Source: a virus
Length of the DNA stretch: 64,000 nt
Virus record (IMG/VR): IMGVR_UViG_3300046665_000548
Coordinates: 186,001 to 250,000 of that record
Reading direction: 5' to 3' (one strand)
Positions 1-7,573 of this stretch are shown here, piece by piece. The notes beneath the pieces are model-generated. The model was given only the letters and a program-made list of their open reading frames with translations. It was not told where the DNA came from and searched no databases. The number at the start of each line of letters is the position of its first letter. Positions within the stretch are counted from its first letter, which is position 1. Both the position numbers and the translations under genes were made by a program.

Positions 1-2
1 AG

Positions 3-833
3 CCACTTATCGAGGGGCTAACGACACGAAGCCTTGGCGGAATAGATAAGCTGCTCATGTTTGATTGGTCTTGGGGGCGGATCGTCAACGCGTATAAAGG
101 CGAGCAGCCGTTGCTCGGTACAAACAAACCAACGGTGATAACTGGCGGAAAACCAATCCCGCCATCGTTCATTGAGAGCTTGCTGATCAACGGGGCAGGA
201 GAAGTCAAAGTCGCTTATGGAATGACCGAAGCCCCGCCACCAGTGATAGTGAAGTCTGTGACCTCGGTCGAAGGTTACAGTCGTTCATTTCTGGGCCAAC
301 CCCTGGAAGGCTGGCGTACAATCGTCATGGCAAACGGATCGCTTCTCCTACGAGGAGACGGCATTGGTTTAGACAATCGGGGCAGGTCTTTGAGCGACCC
401 GCTTGGATGGTTTATGACCCCTGACTTGTGCTGGTTGGAGGGCGATGAGATACACATTCGATCCAGGCGAACGATCAATAAACGAAACGGTCAAACCGTA
501 TTCCTTGACGACATTATCGCTGAGATGTTTTTCAAGCCGCTCGATGTGCCTTTTGTAATCTGTCCGCTTCAAACGAAAGAGGACGAAGACCTCAAAATAT
601 GTGCGTTCACGGGTCGCAATCAAATTATGATCGATGGTGGACCCACGAACCTGGAAACGATCAACTCGATAATTCGCTCCACCATGATACCCGAGTACCA
701 GATCGACCATCTGTTTCTGATGGATGAGATACCCGATAACGGTCTAAAGCCAGATCACACAAAGCTACGAAAGATTGCGCTTCAGACCATTGCGGAACAG
801 GGAGAAAAAGGGGAATATCTGGTGAAGATTTAA
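3..833 (+). CDS. C-terminal part of an adenylate-forming (ANL superfamily) enzyme, 5' truncated by window edge
   Basis: The frame is open to the first base, so the N-terminus lies outside the window; the first ATG is at 57. The visible part fits the acyl-/aryl-CoA synthetase fold: a 'GGKPIPPSF' stretch, core motif A5 as 'YGMTE', motif A7 as 'GWFMTPDLCWLEGDEI' (family form GWxxTGDxG), then 'RRTINKRNG' like motif A8 with its hinge, and a small C-terminal subdomain. Family members make acyl-AMP from a carboxylate and ATP and pass it to CoA or a carrier. The canonical TGD is TPD here, so activity is uncertain. The substrate cannot be read from this part. The next gene follows after 14 bp. Confidence 0.7.
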   Translation, partial: PLIEGLTTRSLGGIDKLLMFDWSWGRIVNAYKGEQPLLGTNKPTVITGGKPIPPSFIESLLINGAGEVKVAYGMTEAPPPVIVKSVTSVEGYSRSFLGQPLEGWRTIVMANGSLLLRGDGIGLDNRGRSLSDPLGWFMTPDLCWLEGDEIHIRSRRTINKRNGQTVFLDDIIAEMFFKPLDVPFVICPLQTKEDEDLKICAFTGRNQIMIDGGPTNLETINSIIRSTMIPEYQIDHLFLMDEIPDNGLKPDHTKLRKIALQTIAEQGEKGEYLVKI

Positions 834-847
834 CGCCGGGGATTTAA

Positions 848-1135
848 ATGACTCTCAGTGAGATGGAAACACTCTTCGAGAAACACGACGGGGAATACGG
901 CAAATACGACCGTGTGATACCTAAGGCCAGCGGAAGGCCCGATCTCGATGCTTTCATACTCTTGAACACGCTCTGCCCCGGTAGTGGCGACATTATTTCA
1001 GCGGCAGAGCACGACGAATTCTGGATAAGCGTTGACCCTGCCGATTTCGCCAAGGTTGCCGACGAGGGTCACATCCTTACGCTAATCCGCTGCGGCGTCT
1101 TCTTGATAGATGATGGTTTTAAGATGAATGCCTAG
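848..1135 (+). CDS. Small acidic protein, unknown function
   Basis: 95 residues, ATG preceded by GGGG. It lies 14 bp after the adenylate-forming gene and probably shares its transcript. Acidic, no signal peptide or membrane segment, two Cys, ends 'DGFKMNA'. Not recognised. Size and context would suit an acyl-carrier or specificity partner of the upstream enzyme, but it shows no DSL phosphopantetheine motif, so I do not call it a carrier. Its end overlaps the convergent gene by 17 bp. Confidence 0.65.
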   Translation: MTLSEMETLFEKHDGEYGKYDRVIPKASGRPDLDAFILLNTLCPGSGDIISAAEHDEFWISVDPADFAKVADEGHILTLIRCGVFLIDDGFKMNA

Positions 1136-2012
1136 CGGCAGAGTCCATCGCAGTAAGCTGGGCCTGTTCACGTCGTTGGTCAGGTACGGTGCGCTGGAGT
1201 TCTGGATTGAAGATCACGATTTCCATCGATTCTTTCTCATCTGCATATTGGTAGACATCGTTGGTGGAAGTAAACACCACAAAATCGTACTTTCCGAACA
1301 CCGCATCGCTAATCTTCGGAAGAACGTCTTCGTAAGCTTCACCGATCTGCTCACCAAAAATAATTTGTATCAGAGCGGCGCTCTCATAAAGACCCTCGTA
1401 TGGGCTCATGCGTGCGAGAAGCTGGAAAAGTTGGATACGAAACTGGCTGATCTTGCGGCCCTTCTCGTAATCGCGATCCTTGGGGCCAAACTTTACTTTG
1501 TTCTTAAGCTCTGCCAGGAGCGCGGCATCATCGAAGCGAGTCGCGTTCTGTCGGACAGTCTGCTCCATTTGTGGGGACCAGTCGCTGCGAGATTTTTGAA
1601 GGCATGTGATGAGTGCGTTCAGCACATCATCACGAGACATCTTCTTGTTTGCCGTGGAAACGAGCGGCGATCCGTTGTCCCAATGATCGTAGTTCTCACC
1701 GCATCGCTTGAACGCGGCTTTCAAAGCGCGAAGAACTAGGCTGAAACCGGTGTTCTTCCACGAGGCGTCATTGATGCGCTTATATCGGCAGCCCTGGGGG
1801 ATAACAACGCGAAACACGTTCGGGCCAAACTGAGCCGCAAAGCGTGGATTGTTTGTCGCATACATTCCGTTACCGAGGGGATTCCAATACTGCTCGCCTT
1901 TGTCGGCCGCGTGCGGGTTGAACTTATCAAAGGCAGCACTCTTCGTGCCGTGATAAAAAACCCACTCTCTCTTATTGACCTCTTCGTCAATGACAATCTC
2001 GGAATAGCGCAT
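1119..2012 (-). CDS. Putative ADP-ribosyltransferase-like protein
   Basis: 297 residues. The N-terminus has the layout of an ART fold: 'VFYHGTKSAAFDKFNP' (His of an H-Y-E type triad) followed after about 25 residues by 'GNGMYATNNPRFAAQFG', matching the G-x-Y-T-N-x-x-xA pattern of NAD-binding mono-ART/PARP-like domains. The C-terminal 170 residues are not recognised and may give target specificity. Phage ARTs such as T4 Alt/ModA modify host RNA polymerase or translation proteins; a similar role here is inference. Separated by 8 bp from the divergently controlled GNAT-like gene that is upstream on this strand. Confidence 0.55.
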   Translation of the reverse strand: MRYSEIVIDEEVNKREWVFYHGTKSAAFDKFNPHAADKGEQYWNPLGNGMYATNNPRFAAQFGPNVFRVVIPQGCRYKRINDASWKNTGFSLVLRALKAAFKRCGENYDHWDNGSPLVSTANKKMSRDDVLNALITCLQKSRSDWSPQMEQTVRQNATRFDDAALLAELKNKVKFGPKDRDYEKGRKISQFRIQLFQLLARMSPYEGLYESAALIQIIFGEQIGEAYEDVLPKISDAVFGKYDFVVFTSTNDVYQYADEKESMEIVIFNPELQRTVPDQRREQAQLTAMDSAARHSS

Positions 2013-2020
2013 AGTCTTAT

Positions 2021-2428
2021 TTACTTCGGTTCTCTAAACATTTCTTCTGTAAATTCGAGCATATCATCGGGGTCTGGGTTAGGTAGAAACTTGAAGCCGT
2101 ACTTACCGTACCATTTTTCTAGAGAGTCTTGGTCAGGTGCGGTGGCAAATCTGGGATCATCGTCGTGATCGTATGATGATCTAGGAAGCAGAGATAACCT
2201 AATACCAAGTTCGTCCGCTAGACCGGTGAGAAGGCTGATCGCCTGCGTACCAGCGCCTTTTCCAAATTGATTTCCTGTCTTTACTTCCAACACAGTGATT
2301 TCGACATCTCGATCACTCTTTGGCAAAAGGCCGACATCCAGTTTGTTGAGCAAACCCAATTTGCTCAATCGCTCTCGCGCAATGGAAACATAACGACTGG
2401 CCTTCGACGCAACCTCGAAAATCTTCAT
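2021..2428 (-). CDS. GNAT-like acetyltransferase
   Basis: 135 residues. The acetyl-CoA pyrophosphate loop is visible as 'GNQFGKGAGTQAISLLTG' (family Q/RxxGxG/A), followed by a long helix, and the C-terminal 'LEKWYGKYGFKFLPNP' is the usual beta-alpha-beta end of GNAT proteins. No substrate can be assigned. The ATG has no Shine-Dalgarno sequence; a CTAAATA box sits five bases upstream, in a bidirectional arrangement with the gene at 2457, suggesting a leaderless late message. Confidence 0.6.
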   Translation of the reverse strand: MKIFEVASKASRYVSIARERLSKLGLLNKLDVGLLPKSDRDVEITVLEVKTGNQFGKGAGTQAISLLTGLADELGIRLSLLPRSSYDHDDDPRFATAPDQDSLEKWYGKYGFKFLPNPDPDDMLEFTEEMFREPK

Positions 2429-2433
2429 ATCGA

Positions 2434-2450
2434 TATTTAGCGGCTAAATA
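2434..2450. promoter_or_regulatory. Back-to-back TAAATA boxes (late-promoter-like, bidirectional)
   Basis: Minus-strand CTAAATA at 2434-2440 lies 5 bases before ATG 2428 and plus-strand CTAAATA at 2444-2450 lies 6 bases before ATG 2457. Neither gene has a Shine-Dalgarno sequence. The box resembles the T4 late promoter core TATAAATA, where transcription starts 5-8 bases downstream, which would put +1 at or next to each ATG. Confidence 0.55.
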
Positions 2451-2456
2451 ACCTTC

Positions 2457-2843
2457 ATGCGTTTGGATGAAATGTTTTTGCCAGAAGAAGGCCGTATCGT
2501 TAAGGGCGTCAACACGACCTGCGATGTCGGCCCTAACGAGATCGCCATTCAATCATCAAAATTCCGGCTCGGCGTAACCAAGAACGGCATTCCAATTCGC
2601 GTGTTCAATAAAACGCATCCTCGCGACATGCTAGTCAGCGAAGCTACGCTCCAGACCGAGGCGCTGGACATCACTACCCTGCATGACACGGCTACTCATA
2701 TCTTGGCGTTGATAAAGCAAGGCTGGACAGTCTCTGATGCAGTGCACGACGTGATGCAAGGGCTAAAGGGTAACTTCCCTAAAATGAAGGACCTGATCAC
2801 TGTCCTTCGTGGAATGGGCGTGATGGTGTCCAAGAGGAATTAA
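2457..2843 (+). CDS. Hypothetical protein (late, probably leaderless)
   Basis: 128 residues, ATG only 6 bases after CTAAATA and without a Shine-Dalgarno sequence. Mixed alpha/beta composition, no membrane segment or known motif; the C-terminal half (about 75-128) is predicted helical by eye. Its stop overlaps the convergent radical SAM gene by 4 bp. Function not recognised; the box suggests late expression. Confidence 0.6.
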   Translation: MRLDEMFLPEEGRIVKGVNTTCDVGPNEIAIQSSKFRLGVTKNGIPIRVFNKTHPRDMLVSEATLQTEALDITTLHDTATHILALIKQGWTVSDAVHDVMQGLKGNFPKMKDLITVLRGMGVMVSKRN

Positions 2844-3778
2844 TCCTCGCGTCCTTTACGCACGGCCAAATCGAGCGGGTTATTGCAAGTAGGCCGGGTA
2901 CAGATCACGCCTTCGGTTGGCTTCTCGAAATCTTCGTCTTGGATCGTACCAAGCTTGCCACCGACGCGACACCAGCCTCCCCTAATGGTTCCATCCTGGT
3001 CTACCACAAGCTGATCCACACCGATCCGGCAAGCCATACCCGTGAACGAGTTTCGCTTCTTCATGATGATATCGTACGAGTGATGGAAGGGCTCTATCGT
3101 CCCGTCGTCCTGCTCAATAAAATGGTCTGAGGTTTGGACAGTGGGAGCACTCATTGTGCTTTGAAACTTAGCCATCTGCGCTTCCGAGTAAGGCAGAAGA
3201 TGCTTCCTGGTTGTATGATCCTGGAAAAGTAACTGGATGTCCGTGTACAAATGCGGGTGCCGGGCACGAAATTCGTCTCGATAGGAGAAAATCTCATCGA
3301 AATTGCCGGGCGTTACCGCGAAGGACACCATGAGACCAACAAACTCCTGCTTGAGGAGCTTCGCAACGGCCTCCAGGTGGTCCTGGGACAGCTTACCGTG
3401 ATGATATGTCAGAGTGACGTGGCTGAGGTGCTGAGCGAGGCTCTTCCACCCTGCGAGGTCCAGAGAGCCGTTCGTCTTGATCTCGACAACAAAGCCATAA
3501 GACCGCATGTGTTCGCACAAGGCGGCCAGATCGCTATACTCAGTTGGCTCCCCGCCGACGAGTGAGACGCGGATCACGCGATTTGAATGTATCTTGTGGT
3601 GACGGTCGGCTATCCGATCAACAAAAAGCTTTGCCTTTCGGAGTTCAGGAAACGGATTAGTCCCAGTTCGAAAATGAGAGTGGCAGTAAGAACATCCGAA
3701 ATTGCAGGTATTCCCAAGGTTCCAGTCTACTGTAACCTCGAAAGCCTCTTCTCGTGATTTGGAATAGACACGTTTCAC
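2840..3778 (-). CDS. Radical SAM protein with C-terminal Cys cluster (SPASM-like)
   Basis: About 312 residues from GTG 3778, chosen because a GTAAATA box (3784-3790) lies 5 bases upstream and the preceding gene ends at 3792; an in-frame ATG exists further upstream but inside that gene. Near the N-terminus 'CNFGCSYC' gives the CxxxCxxC motif that binds the SAM-cleaving [4Fe-4S] cluster, and 'VGGEPTEY' is the GGE motif. The C-terminus has further Cys ('GGWCRVGG', 'CTRPTC'), as in SPASM auxiliary-cluster domains of peptide-modifying enzymes. Substrate unknown; the neighbouring 131-residue protein could be a partner. No precursor peptide was recognised nearby. Confidence 0.75.
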   Translation of the reverse strand: MKRVYSKSREEAFEVTVDWNLGNTCNFGCSYCHSHFRTGTNPFPELRKAKLFVDRIADRHHKIHSNRVIRVSLVGGEPTEYSDLAALCEHMRSYGFVVEIKTNGSLDLAGWKSLAQHLSHVTLTYHHGKLSQDHLEAVAKLLKQEFVGLMVSFAVTPGNFDEIFSYRDEFRARHPHLYTDIQLLFQDHTTRKHLLPYSEAQMAKFQSTMSAPTVQTSDHFIEQDDGTIEPFHHSYDIIMKKRNSFTGMACRIGVDQLVVDQDGTIRGGWCRVGGKLGTIQDEDFEKPTEGVICTRPTCNNPLDLAVRKGRED

Positions 3779-3783
3779 ATGTC

Positions 3784-3790
3784 TATTTAC
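3784..3790 (-). promoter_or_regulatory. GTAAATA late-type box for the radical SAM gene
   Basis: GTAAATA on the minus strand, five bases before the GTG at 3778, overlapping the end of the preceding gene. Same placement as at other genes lacking a Shine-Dalgarno sequence in this window. Confidence 0.45.
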
Positions 3791-3791
3791 G

Positions 3792-4187
3792 TCAGGCTGC
3801 CAGAATATACTTACCGTAGAGCCCGACGAAATCCTTCCAGTTATGGACGGCTTTGGGGCTGAACACGACACGGTGAGTATTGAGGATTTCTCGCATGACA
3901 ACCACCGGAACCAATGCTTCGGGGGTGAAATGCAAGCGATCCAGGCCGAGTCTATCCGGGCCTTCGGAAAAAACAGCATGAATGCCCTGTATCATCAGGT
4001 CGTCACAGTCCATATCAACATCCATTCCGGAATACTGATCTAGAAGATACCTGATAAGTTCACAGATTTTACTGTTAAGAATCTGCTTTTGTTCTTCGGC
4101 TTTGCCGTGATCTTTGAATGCATGCCACGCTACGAGCACATCATTTGCTCGCGTCCGCGCCGTTTCATAGCCTATTTCAATGCTCAC
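3792..4187 (-). CDS. Hypothetical protein upstream of the radical SAM gene
   Basis: 131 residues from GTG 4187, chosen because GGGAGGG lies just upstream and a promoter (4227-4254) covers the further upstream ATG at 4247. Helical and acidic, with 'AEEQKQILNSKICELIRYLL' in the middle; it ends 'GLYGKYILAA'. No family recognised. It is immediately followed by the radical SAM gene, so it may be a partner or substrate-binding protein, which is inference only. Confidence 0.55.
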   Translation of the reverse strand: MSIEIGYETARTRANDVLVAWHAFKDHGKAEEQKQILNSKICELIRYLLDQYSGMDVDMDCDDLMIQGIHAVFSEGPDRLGLDRLHFTPEALVPVVVMREILNTHRVVFSPKAVHNWKDFVGLYGKYILAA

Positions 4188-4226
4188 GGGCTCTAGCCCT
4201 CCCGCCAGACGCGGGCCGCATGTTCC

Positions 4227-4254
4227 ATTGTGCATACCATAGTGCATTCGTCAA
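4227..4254 (-). promoter_or_regulatory. Sigma70-like promoter, weak -10
   Basis: Minus strand TTGACG (4249-4254), 16-bp spacer, CACAAT (4227-4232). Same geometry as the stronger promoters in this window. It would start transcription near 4220, ahead of the GTG at 4187. Confidence 0.45.
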
Positions 4255-4321
4255 GCCTAATGAGTCCAATTTTTCTATCCGACAACAACTCCTATATTCC
4301 GACATCGTTCCGCCAAATAGT

Positions 4322-4350
4322 AAAAAAGCCTCCGGGTTTCCCCGAAGGCT
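4322..4350 (-). terminator. Intrinsic terminator after the NYN-domain gene
   Basis: Minus-strand hairpin GCCTTCGGG-gaaa-CCCGGAGGC followed by six T residues, placed 27 bp after the stop of the NYN gene. Confidence 0.85.
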
Positions 4351-4376
4351 CTATATGGGGGACAAGTCAGAGCCGA

Positions 4377-5084
4377 TCAGCGTCCTGCCGTCGTCGCGCG
4401 ACGAACGACCGCTGGGGCCTGCCGGACGACCTGCACATTAGGTTCGAACGACGCAACGCCATCGTTACGAGCAGCACGCTGGCGCTGACGCTCCTGGGAC
4501 TCCTCGACCGGCCGCATGATGGCCTTGGTGAAAGCCGAAAACTCGCCGGTTCGATGATCCGCGTTCAAGTTCACGAACTTGTCTGCCTGACGACGGAGTT
4601 CATCGGCAATCATCGGAGACTGAACCTGACCGCCAGAGAGCGCCGAGACGACGGTGACCCGACGACCTTTGCGCTGGATGGCATCGACCAGAGACCGGAA
4701 ATCACCGTCGCCCGTGTAGAGAATGATCTCGTCCAGGTGAGGCGCGAGTTCGAGCGCGTCGATGGCAAGCTCGATGTCCATGTTGCCCTTGAGCTTGCGA
4801 CGACCCATGGAATCGGTGAATTCCTTGGTCGGCTTGGTCACAACGCTGTAGCCGTTGTAGTCGAGCCAGTCGATCAGAGGGCGAATAGATGCATATTCAT
4901 CATCTTCGCTCAGAGCCGTGTAGTAAAACACGCGAACGAGATTGCACTCTGCTTCGTAAAGACTACGCATTTTCTTGTAGTCGATGTCGAAGCCGCATGC
5001 CTTTGTGGTGGCGTAGAGATTGGCTCCGTCGATGAAAACCGCGACTCGGTCGCTGGGCTTCAATCCTGTAAGGGAAGAGGACAT
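4377..5084 (-). CDS. NYN-domain (LabA/DUF88-like) PIN-fold ribonuclease
   Basis: 235 residues from ATG 5084, which has AAAGGAAT upstream; an upstream ATG at 5114 lacks a site. The PIN-like fold is clear: 'VAVFIDGANLY' with the first catalytic Asp, 'GNMDIELAIDAL', and 'IILYTGDGDFRSLVDAI' with the TGDxD acidic pair. NYN proteins are metal-dependent RNases or act in RNA turnover. The C-terminal 60 residues are basic ('EESQERQRQRAARN') and could bind RNA. Monocistronic, with a long structured leader (5085-5226) and its own terminator. Fits the RNA-processing theme of the window (TROVE, tRNAs). Confidence 0.85.
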   Translation of the reverse strand: MSSSLTGLKPSDRVAVFIDGANLYATTKACGFDIDYKKMRSLYEAECNLVRVFYYTALSEDDEYASIRPLIDWLDYNGYSVVTKPTKEFTDSMGRRKLKGNMDIELAIDALELAPHLDEIILYTGDGDFRSLVDAIQRKGRRVTVVSALSGGQVQSPMIADELRRQADKFVNLNADHRTGEFSAFTKAIMRPVEESQERQRQRAARNDGVASFEPNVQVVRQAPAVVRRATTAGR

Positions 5085-5317
5085 CGCTATTCCTTTTGGT
5101 CTAAAAGGTCTCACTTCGAAAAGCTACTCGTAGTTAAAATAAGCAGCGGGCTAAGGAGGGCCGTGAGACGGTAACTCCCCTAAGCTCCAGTGACTGAGTT
5201 TTCTCACAGGTCCCGAGAATGGTCAAGCCTAACTTCCAAACTAAATGCCGAAAAAATTAGGTTTGCCGATCACGATAGCGTATTCTGGATTTTAGCCTTA
5301 TTTGGTAACACCCTGAA
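5085..5317. other. Intergenic region with a structured leader for the NYN gene
   Basis: 233 bp without a gene between two divergent transcripts. On the minus strand TTGACC (5221-5226) is a possible -35, with a poor -10. Its transcript would contain an imperfect hairpin between about 5150 and 5186 (GCTTAGGGGAG pairing with CTCCTTAGC, with an inner CCGT-CTC-ACGG). This may be a regulatory leader. On the plus strand only weak promoter candidates precede the 5318 operon. Confidence 0.35.
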
Positions 5318-5974
5318 ATGTATGACGTTTTCTTTCTAAGCTATGATGAACCGATGGCCACAAGCCACTGGAATATGATCAAACGCAACGTTCCGACTGC
5401 GCAATCTGTCGCAGGAATAGATGGTATTCACGAAGCGCATTTACAATGTGCAAAGCTTTGTAAAACATCACATTTTTTCGTTATTGATGCAGACAACGAA
5501 GTCCTTTCGTATGACTTTGGGTTCAAAATCCCCCGATGGGATTTGGATTTTGTGCATCTTTGGTACGCAAAAAATCCCCTCAATGGGCTCGAATACGGCT
5601 GGGGAGGAGTGAAACTGTTTCCAAAGCGGAAGGTCCTGGAGATGTCCTCCGGTTCCCTCGATATGACGACTAGCTTTTCTCTAAAGGTAATTCCGGAAGT
5701 TAAATCCCGAACCCATTTCAATTATGCCCCATTGGAAACCTGGAGATCGGCCTTCCGAGAATGCGTAAAGCTCTCGCTTTCCTCTGATCCGGAGGCGGCG
5801 GTGCGTCTGGAAACCTGGAAGACCAAGGCGGAGGGTCCCTATAGCTGGGAATGCCTAGGCGGAGCAGAAGCGGGATCGCAATACGCTATCGCCAATCAAA
5901 CCGACCCTGACGCCCTTCGAAAGATCAACGATTTTAAATGGCTTTCCGCCCAATTCGAGGAGTGGAAGCGATGA
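5318..5974 (+). CDS. Tandem paralogue 1 of 3, DADN-motif protein (glycosyltransferase-like?)
   Basis: 218 residues. Shares with the next two genes the order 'DVFFLSYDEP', '(V)GIDGIHEAH', 'HFFVIDADNEV', 'KNPLNGLEYGWGGVKLF', then 'FNYAPLETWRSAFRECVKL'. The D-x-D ('DAD') after a hydrophobic strand and the overall layout resemble GT-A glycosyltransferases that bind a nucleotide sugar through a metal; this is a motif-based guess. First gene of a four-gene operon with 4-11 bp overlaps that ends with a methyltransferase-like gene. Confidence 0.7.
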   Translation: MYDVFFLSYDEPMATSHWNMIKRNVPTAQSVAGIDGIHEAHLQCAKLCKTSHFFVIDADNEVLSYDFGFKIPRWDLDFVHLWYAKNPLNGLEYGWGGVKLFPKRKVLEMSSGSLDMTTSFSLKVIPEVKSRTHFNYAPLETWRSAFRECVKLSLSSDPEAAVRLETWKTKAEGPYSWECLGGAEAGSQYAIANQTDPDALRKINDFKWLSAQFEEWKR

Positions 5975-6885
5975 AGCTGAGACTGCGCGACCTAGATGTT
6001 TTCTACATTTCATATGACGAGCCGGATTGCGATTTCACGCATCGCGAACTTGTTGAGCGAACTGGTAAGCAGGTGAAGCGGGTTCACGGCGTAAAGGGCT
6101 TCCATGCCGCTCATCGCAGATGCGCGGAGCTTAGCGAGACCAAGAGATTCGTCACCATTGATGGGGACAACATCGTGATGGACGACCTCTTCGATCAAGT
6201 GATTGATATCTCGCAAGGGGCCGACCTTGTGTTCAGCTTTCGAGCCCAAAACATTATCAACGGTCTCGAATACGGTAATGGCGGTGTCAAAGTGTGGCCT
6301 CGTGGATTAGTTCTCCAGGTGCCCACTCACGAACAGGGCTCGAACCCTAACGAGAACGATTTTTGCTGGCGATACCGATATATGCAAGTCGATCATCTCG
6401 GCTCCCAAGTGCACTGCAATTATAGTCCATATCAGGCATTTCGTGCCGGTTATCGCGAGGCGATCAAGCTCAGTCTGATTGAGGGTAAGAAACTCGCAAC
6501 GTGGAAAGCTACAGAGGCAGTCATAAACAAATGGAATTTGTCTCGTCTAAAAACTTGGTTGAGCACTGGGGCGGAAATTCAGAACGGGCTTTGGGCTATT
6601 CTTGGTGCGCGGCGAGGCTTCTACGATCTCTGGAATAATCAAGTTCAATTACAAGACATCAACGATTACGACTACATGAACATGTACTTCCATGCGACCG
6701 GATACAAAGATGAAGATGTCGAAAATAACATTATCGATATGTTTGACCCATTGTATACTATTGGAATGTACACTCGTTTACTCTCTCCAAAACTGAGTGT
6801 TTGGTTCAAGGACGTTTACGTGAATGCTCCTCGCTCCGGAATCATGAACCCTGTAGTTCCACCGGTAGAGTTCGATGATGTTTGA
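5971..6885 (+). CDS. Tandem paralogue 2 of 3, long form with extra C-terminal region
   Basis: 304 residues from ATG 5971, which overlaps the previous stop as ATGA; an in-frame ATG upstream (5938) lies inside gene 1. Motifs of the trio are present: 'DVFYISYDEPD', 'HGVKGFHAAH', 'FVTIDGDNIV' (DGD instead of DAD), 'ANGLEYGNGG'-type segment 'INGLEYGNGGVKVW'. It has roughly 90 more residues than its siblings at the C-terminus, with tyrosine-rich segments around 'YDYMNMYF'. The role may differ from the two short copies. Confidence 0.7.
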   Translation: MKLRLRDLDVFYISYDEPDCDFTHRELVERTGKQVKRVHGVKGFHAAHRRCAELSETKRFVTIDGDNIVMDDLFDQVIDISQGADLVFSFRAQNIINGLEYGNGGVKVWPRGLVLQVPTHEQGSNPNENDFCWRYRYMQVDHLGSQVHCNYSPYQAFRAGYREAIKLSLIEGKKLATWKATEAVINKWNLSRLKTWLSTGAEIQNGLWAILGARRGFYDLWNNQVQLQDINDYDYMNMYFHATGYKDEDVENNIIDMFDPLYTIGMYTRLLSPKLSVWFKDVYVNAPRSGIMNPVVPPVEFDDV

Positions 6886-7573
6886 TGTGTTTTTCATCTC
6901 CTACTATGAGAAAAATGCCAAAGAAAATCTGGAACGTTTGAGAGAGTTTGCTCCTCAGGCGAAGCACATTGAAAGCGTCAGAGGTATTCACGCTGCTCAC
7001 GAACGAGCGGCCCGACAAGCCACCACAGAACATTTCTTCACCGTGGATGCCGACAACTGGGTGCTCGACGGCTTCTCTTTTAACATCGATTTCACGCCGA
7101 TGAAAGAAGCAGTGTACGTTTGGCGTTGCCGAAATCCAGTGAACCAGTTGGTTTATGGATATGGAGCTATCAAGCTTTTCGACACAAACCAGATGAGGAA
7201 GATTGACCATGCGAGCGTAGACATGACCTCTTCTGCCAACCGCAACTACCACATAGTAGATGTCCTGGCGTCGGAAACACGTTTCAATATTTCGCAATTC
7301 GATGCGTGGCGTTCGGCCTTCAGAGAAACATGTAAGCTGGCGAGTGGTGCAATTGCCAATCAATCACCCGAGACCGTAAAGCGTCTAGATGCGTGGTGCT
7401 CGCATGGTCTTTGTGAGAACTTTGGGACTTGGGCTTTGGACGGAGCACGAGAAGGCCGAGAGTATGGTATCCTTCATGCCGGAAACGCAGAAGCACTGGC
7501 GAAAATAAACGATTTTGGATGGGTTAGGTCTCGTTACTACGCATTCTGCCAAACGTACCATCTAGAAGCATGA
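6875..7573 (+). CDS. Tandem paralogue 3 of 3, DADN-motif protein
   Basis: 232 residues, starting inside the end of paralogue 2 (11-bp overlap; ATG 6878 is equally possible). Carries 'DVFFISYYEK', 'RGIHAAH', 'FFTVDADNWV', 'NPVNQLVYGYGAIKLF', and the C-terminal 'INDFGWVRSRYYAF', which matches 'INDFKWLSAQF' of paralogue 1. Likely arose by tandem duplication. Its stop overlaps the methyltransferase-like gene by ATGA. Confidence 0.7.
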   Translation: MMFDVFFISYYEKNAKENLERLREFAPQAKHIESVRGIHAAHERAARQATTEHFFTVDADNWVLDGFSFNIDFTPMKEAVYVWRCRNPVNQLVYGYGAIKLFDTNQMRKIDHASVDMTSSANRNYHIVDVLASETRFNISQFDAWRSAFRETCKLASGAIANQSPETVKRLDAWCSHGLCENFGTWALDGAREGREYGILHAGNAEALAKINDFGWVRSRYYAFCQTYHLEA

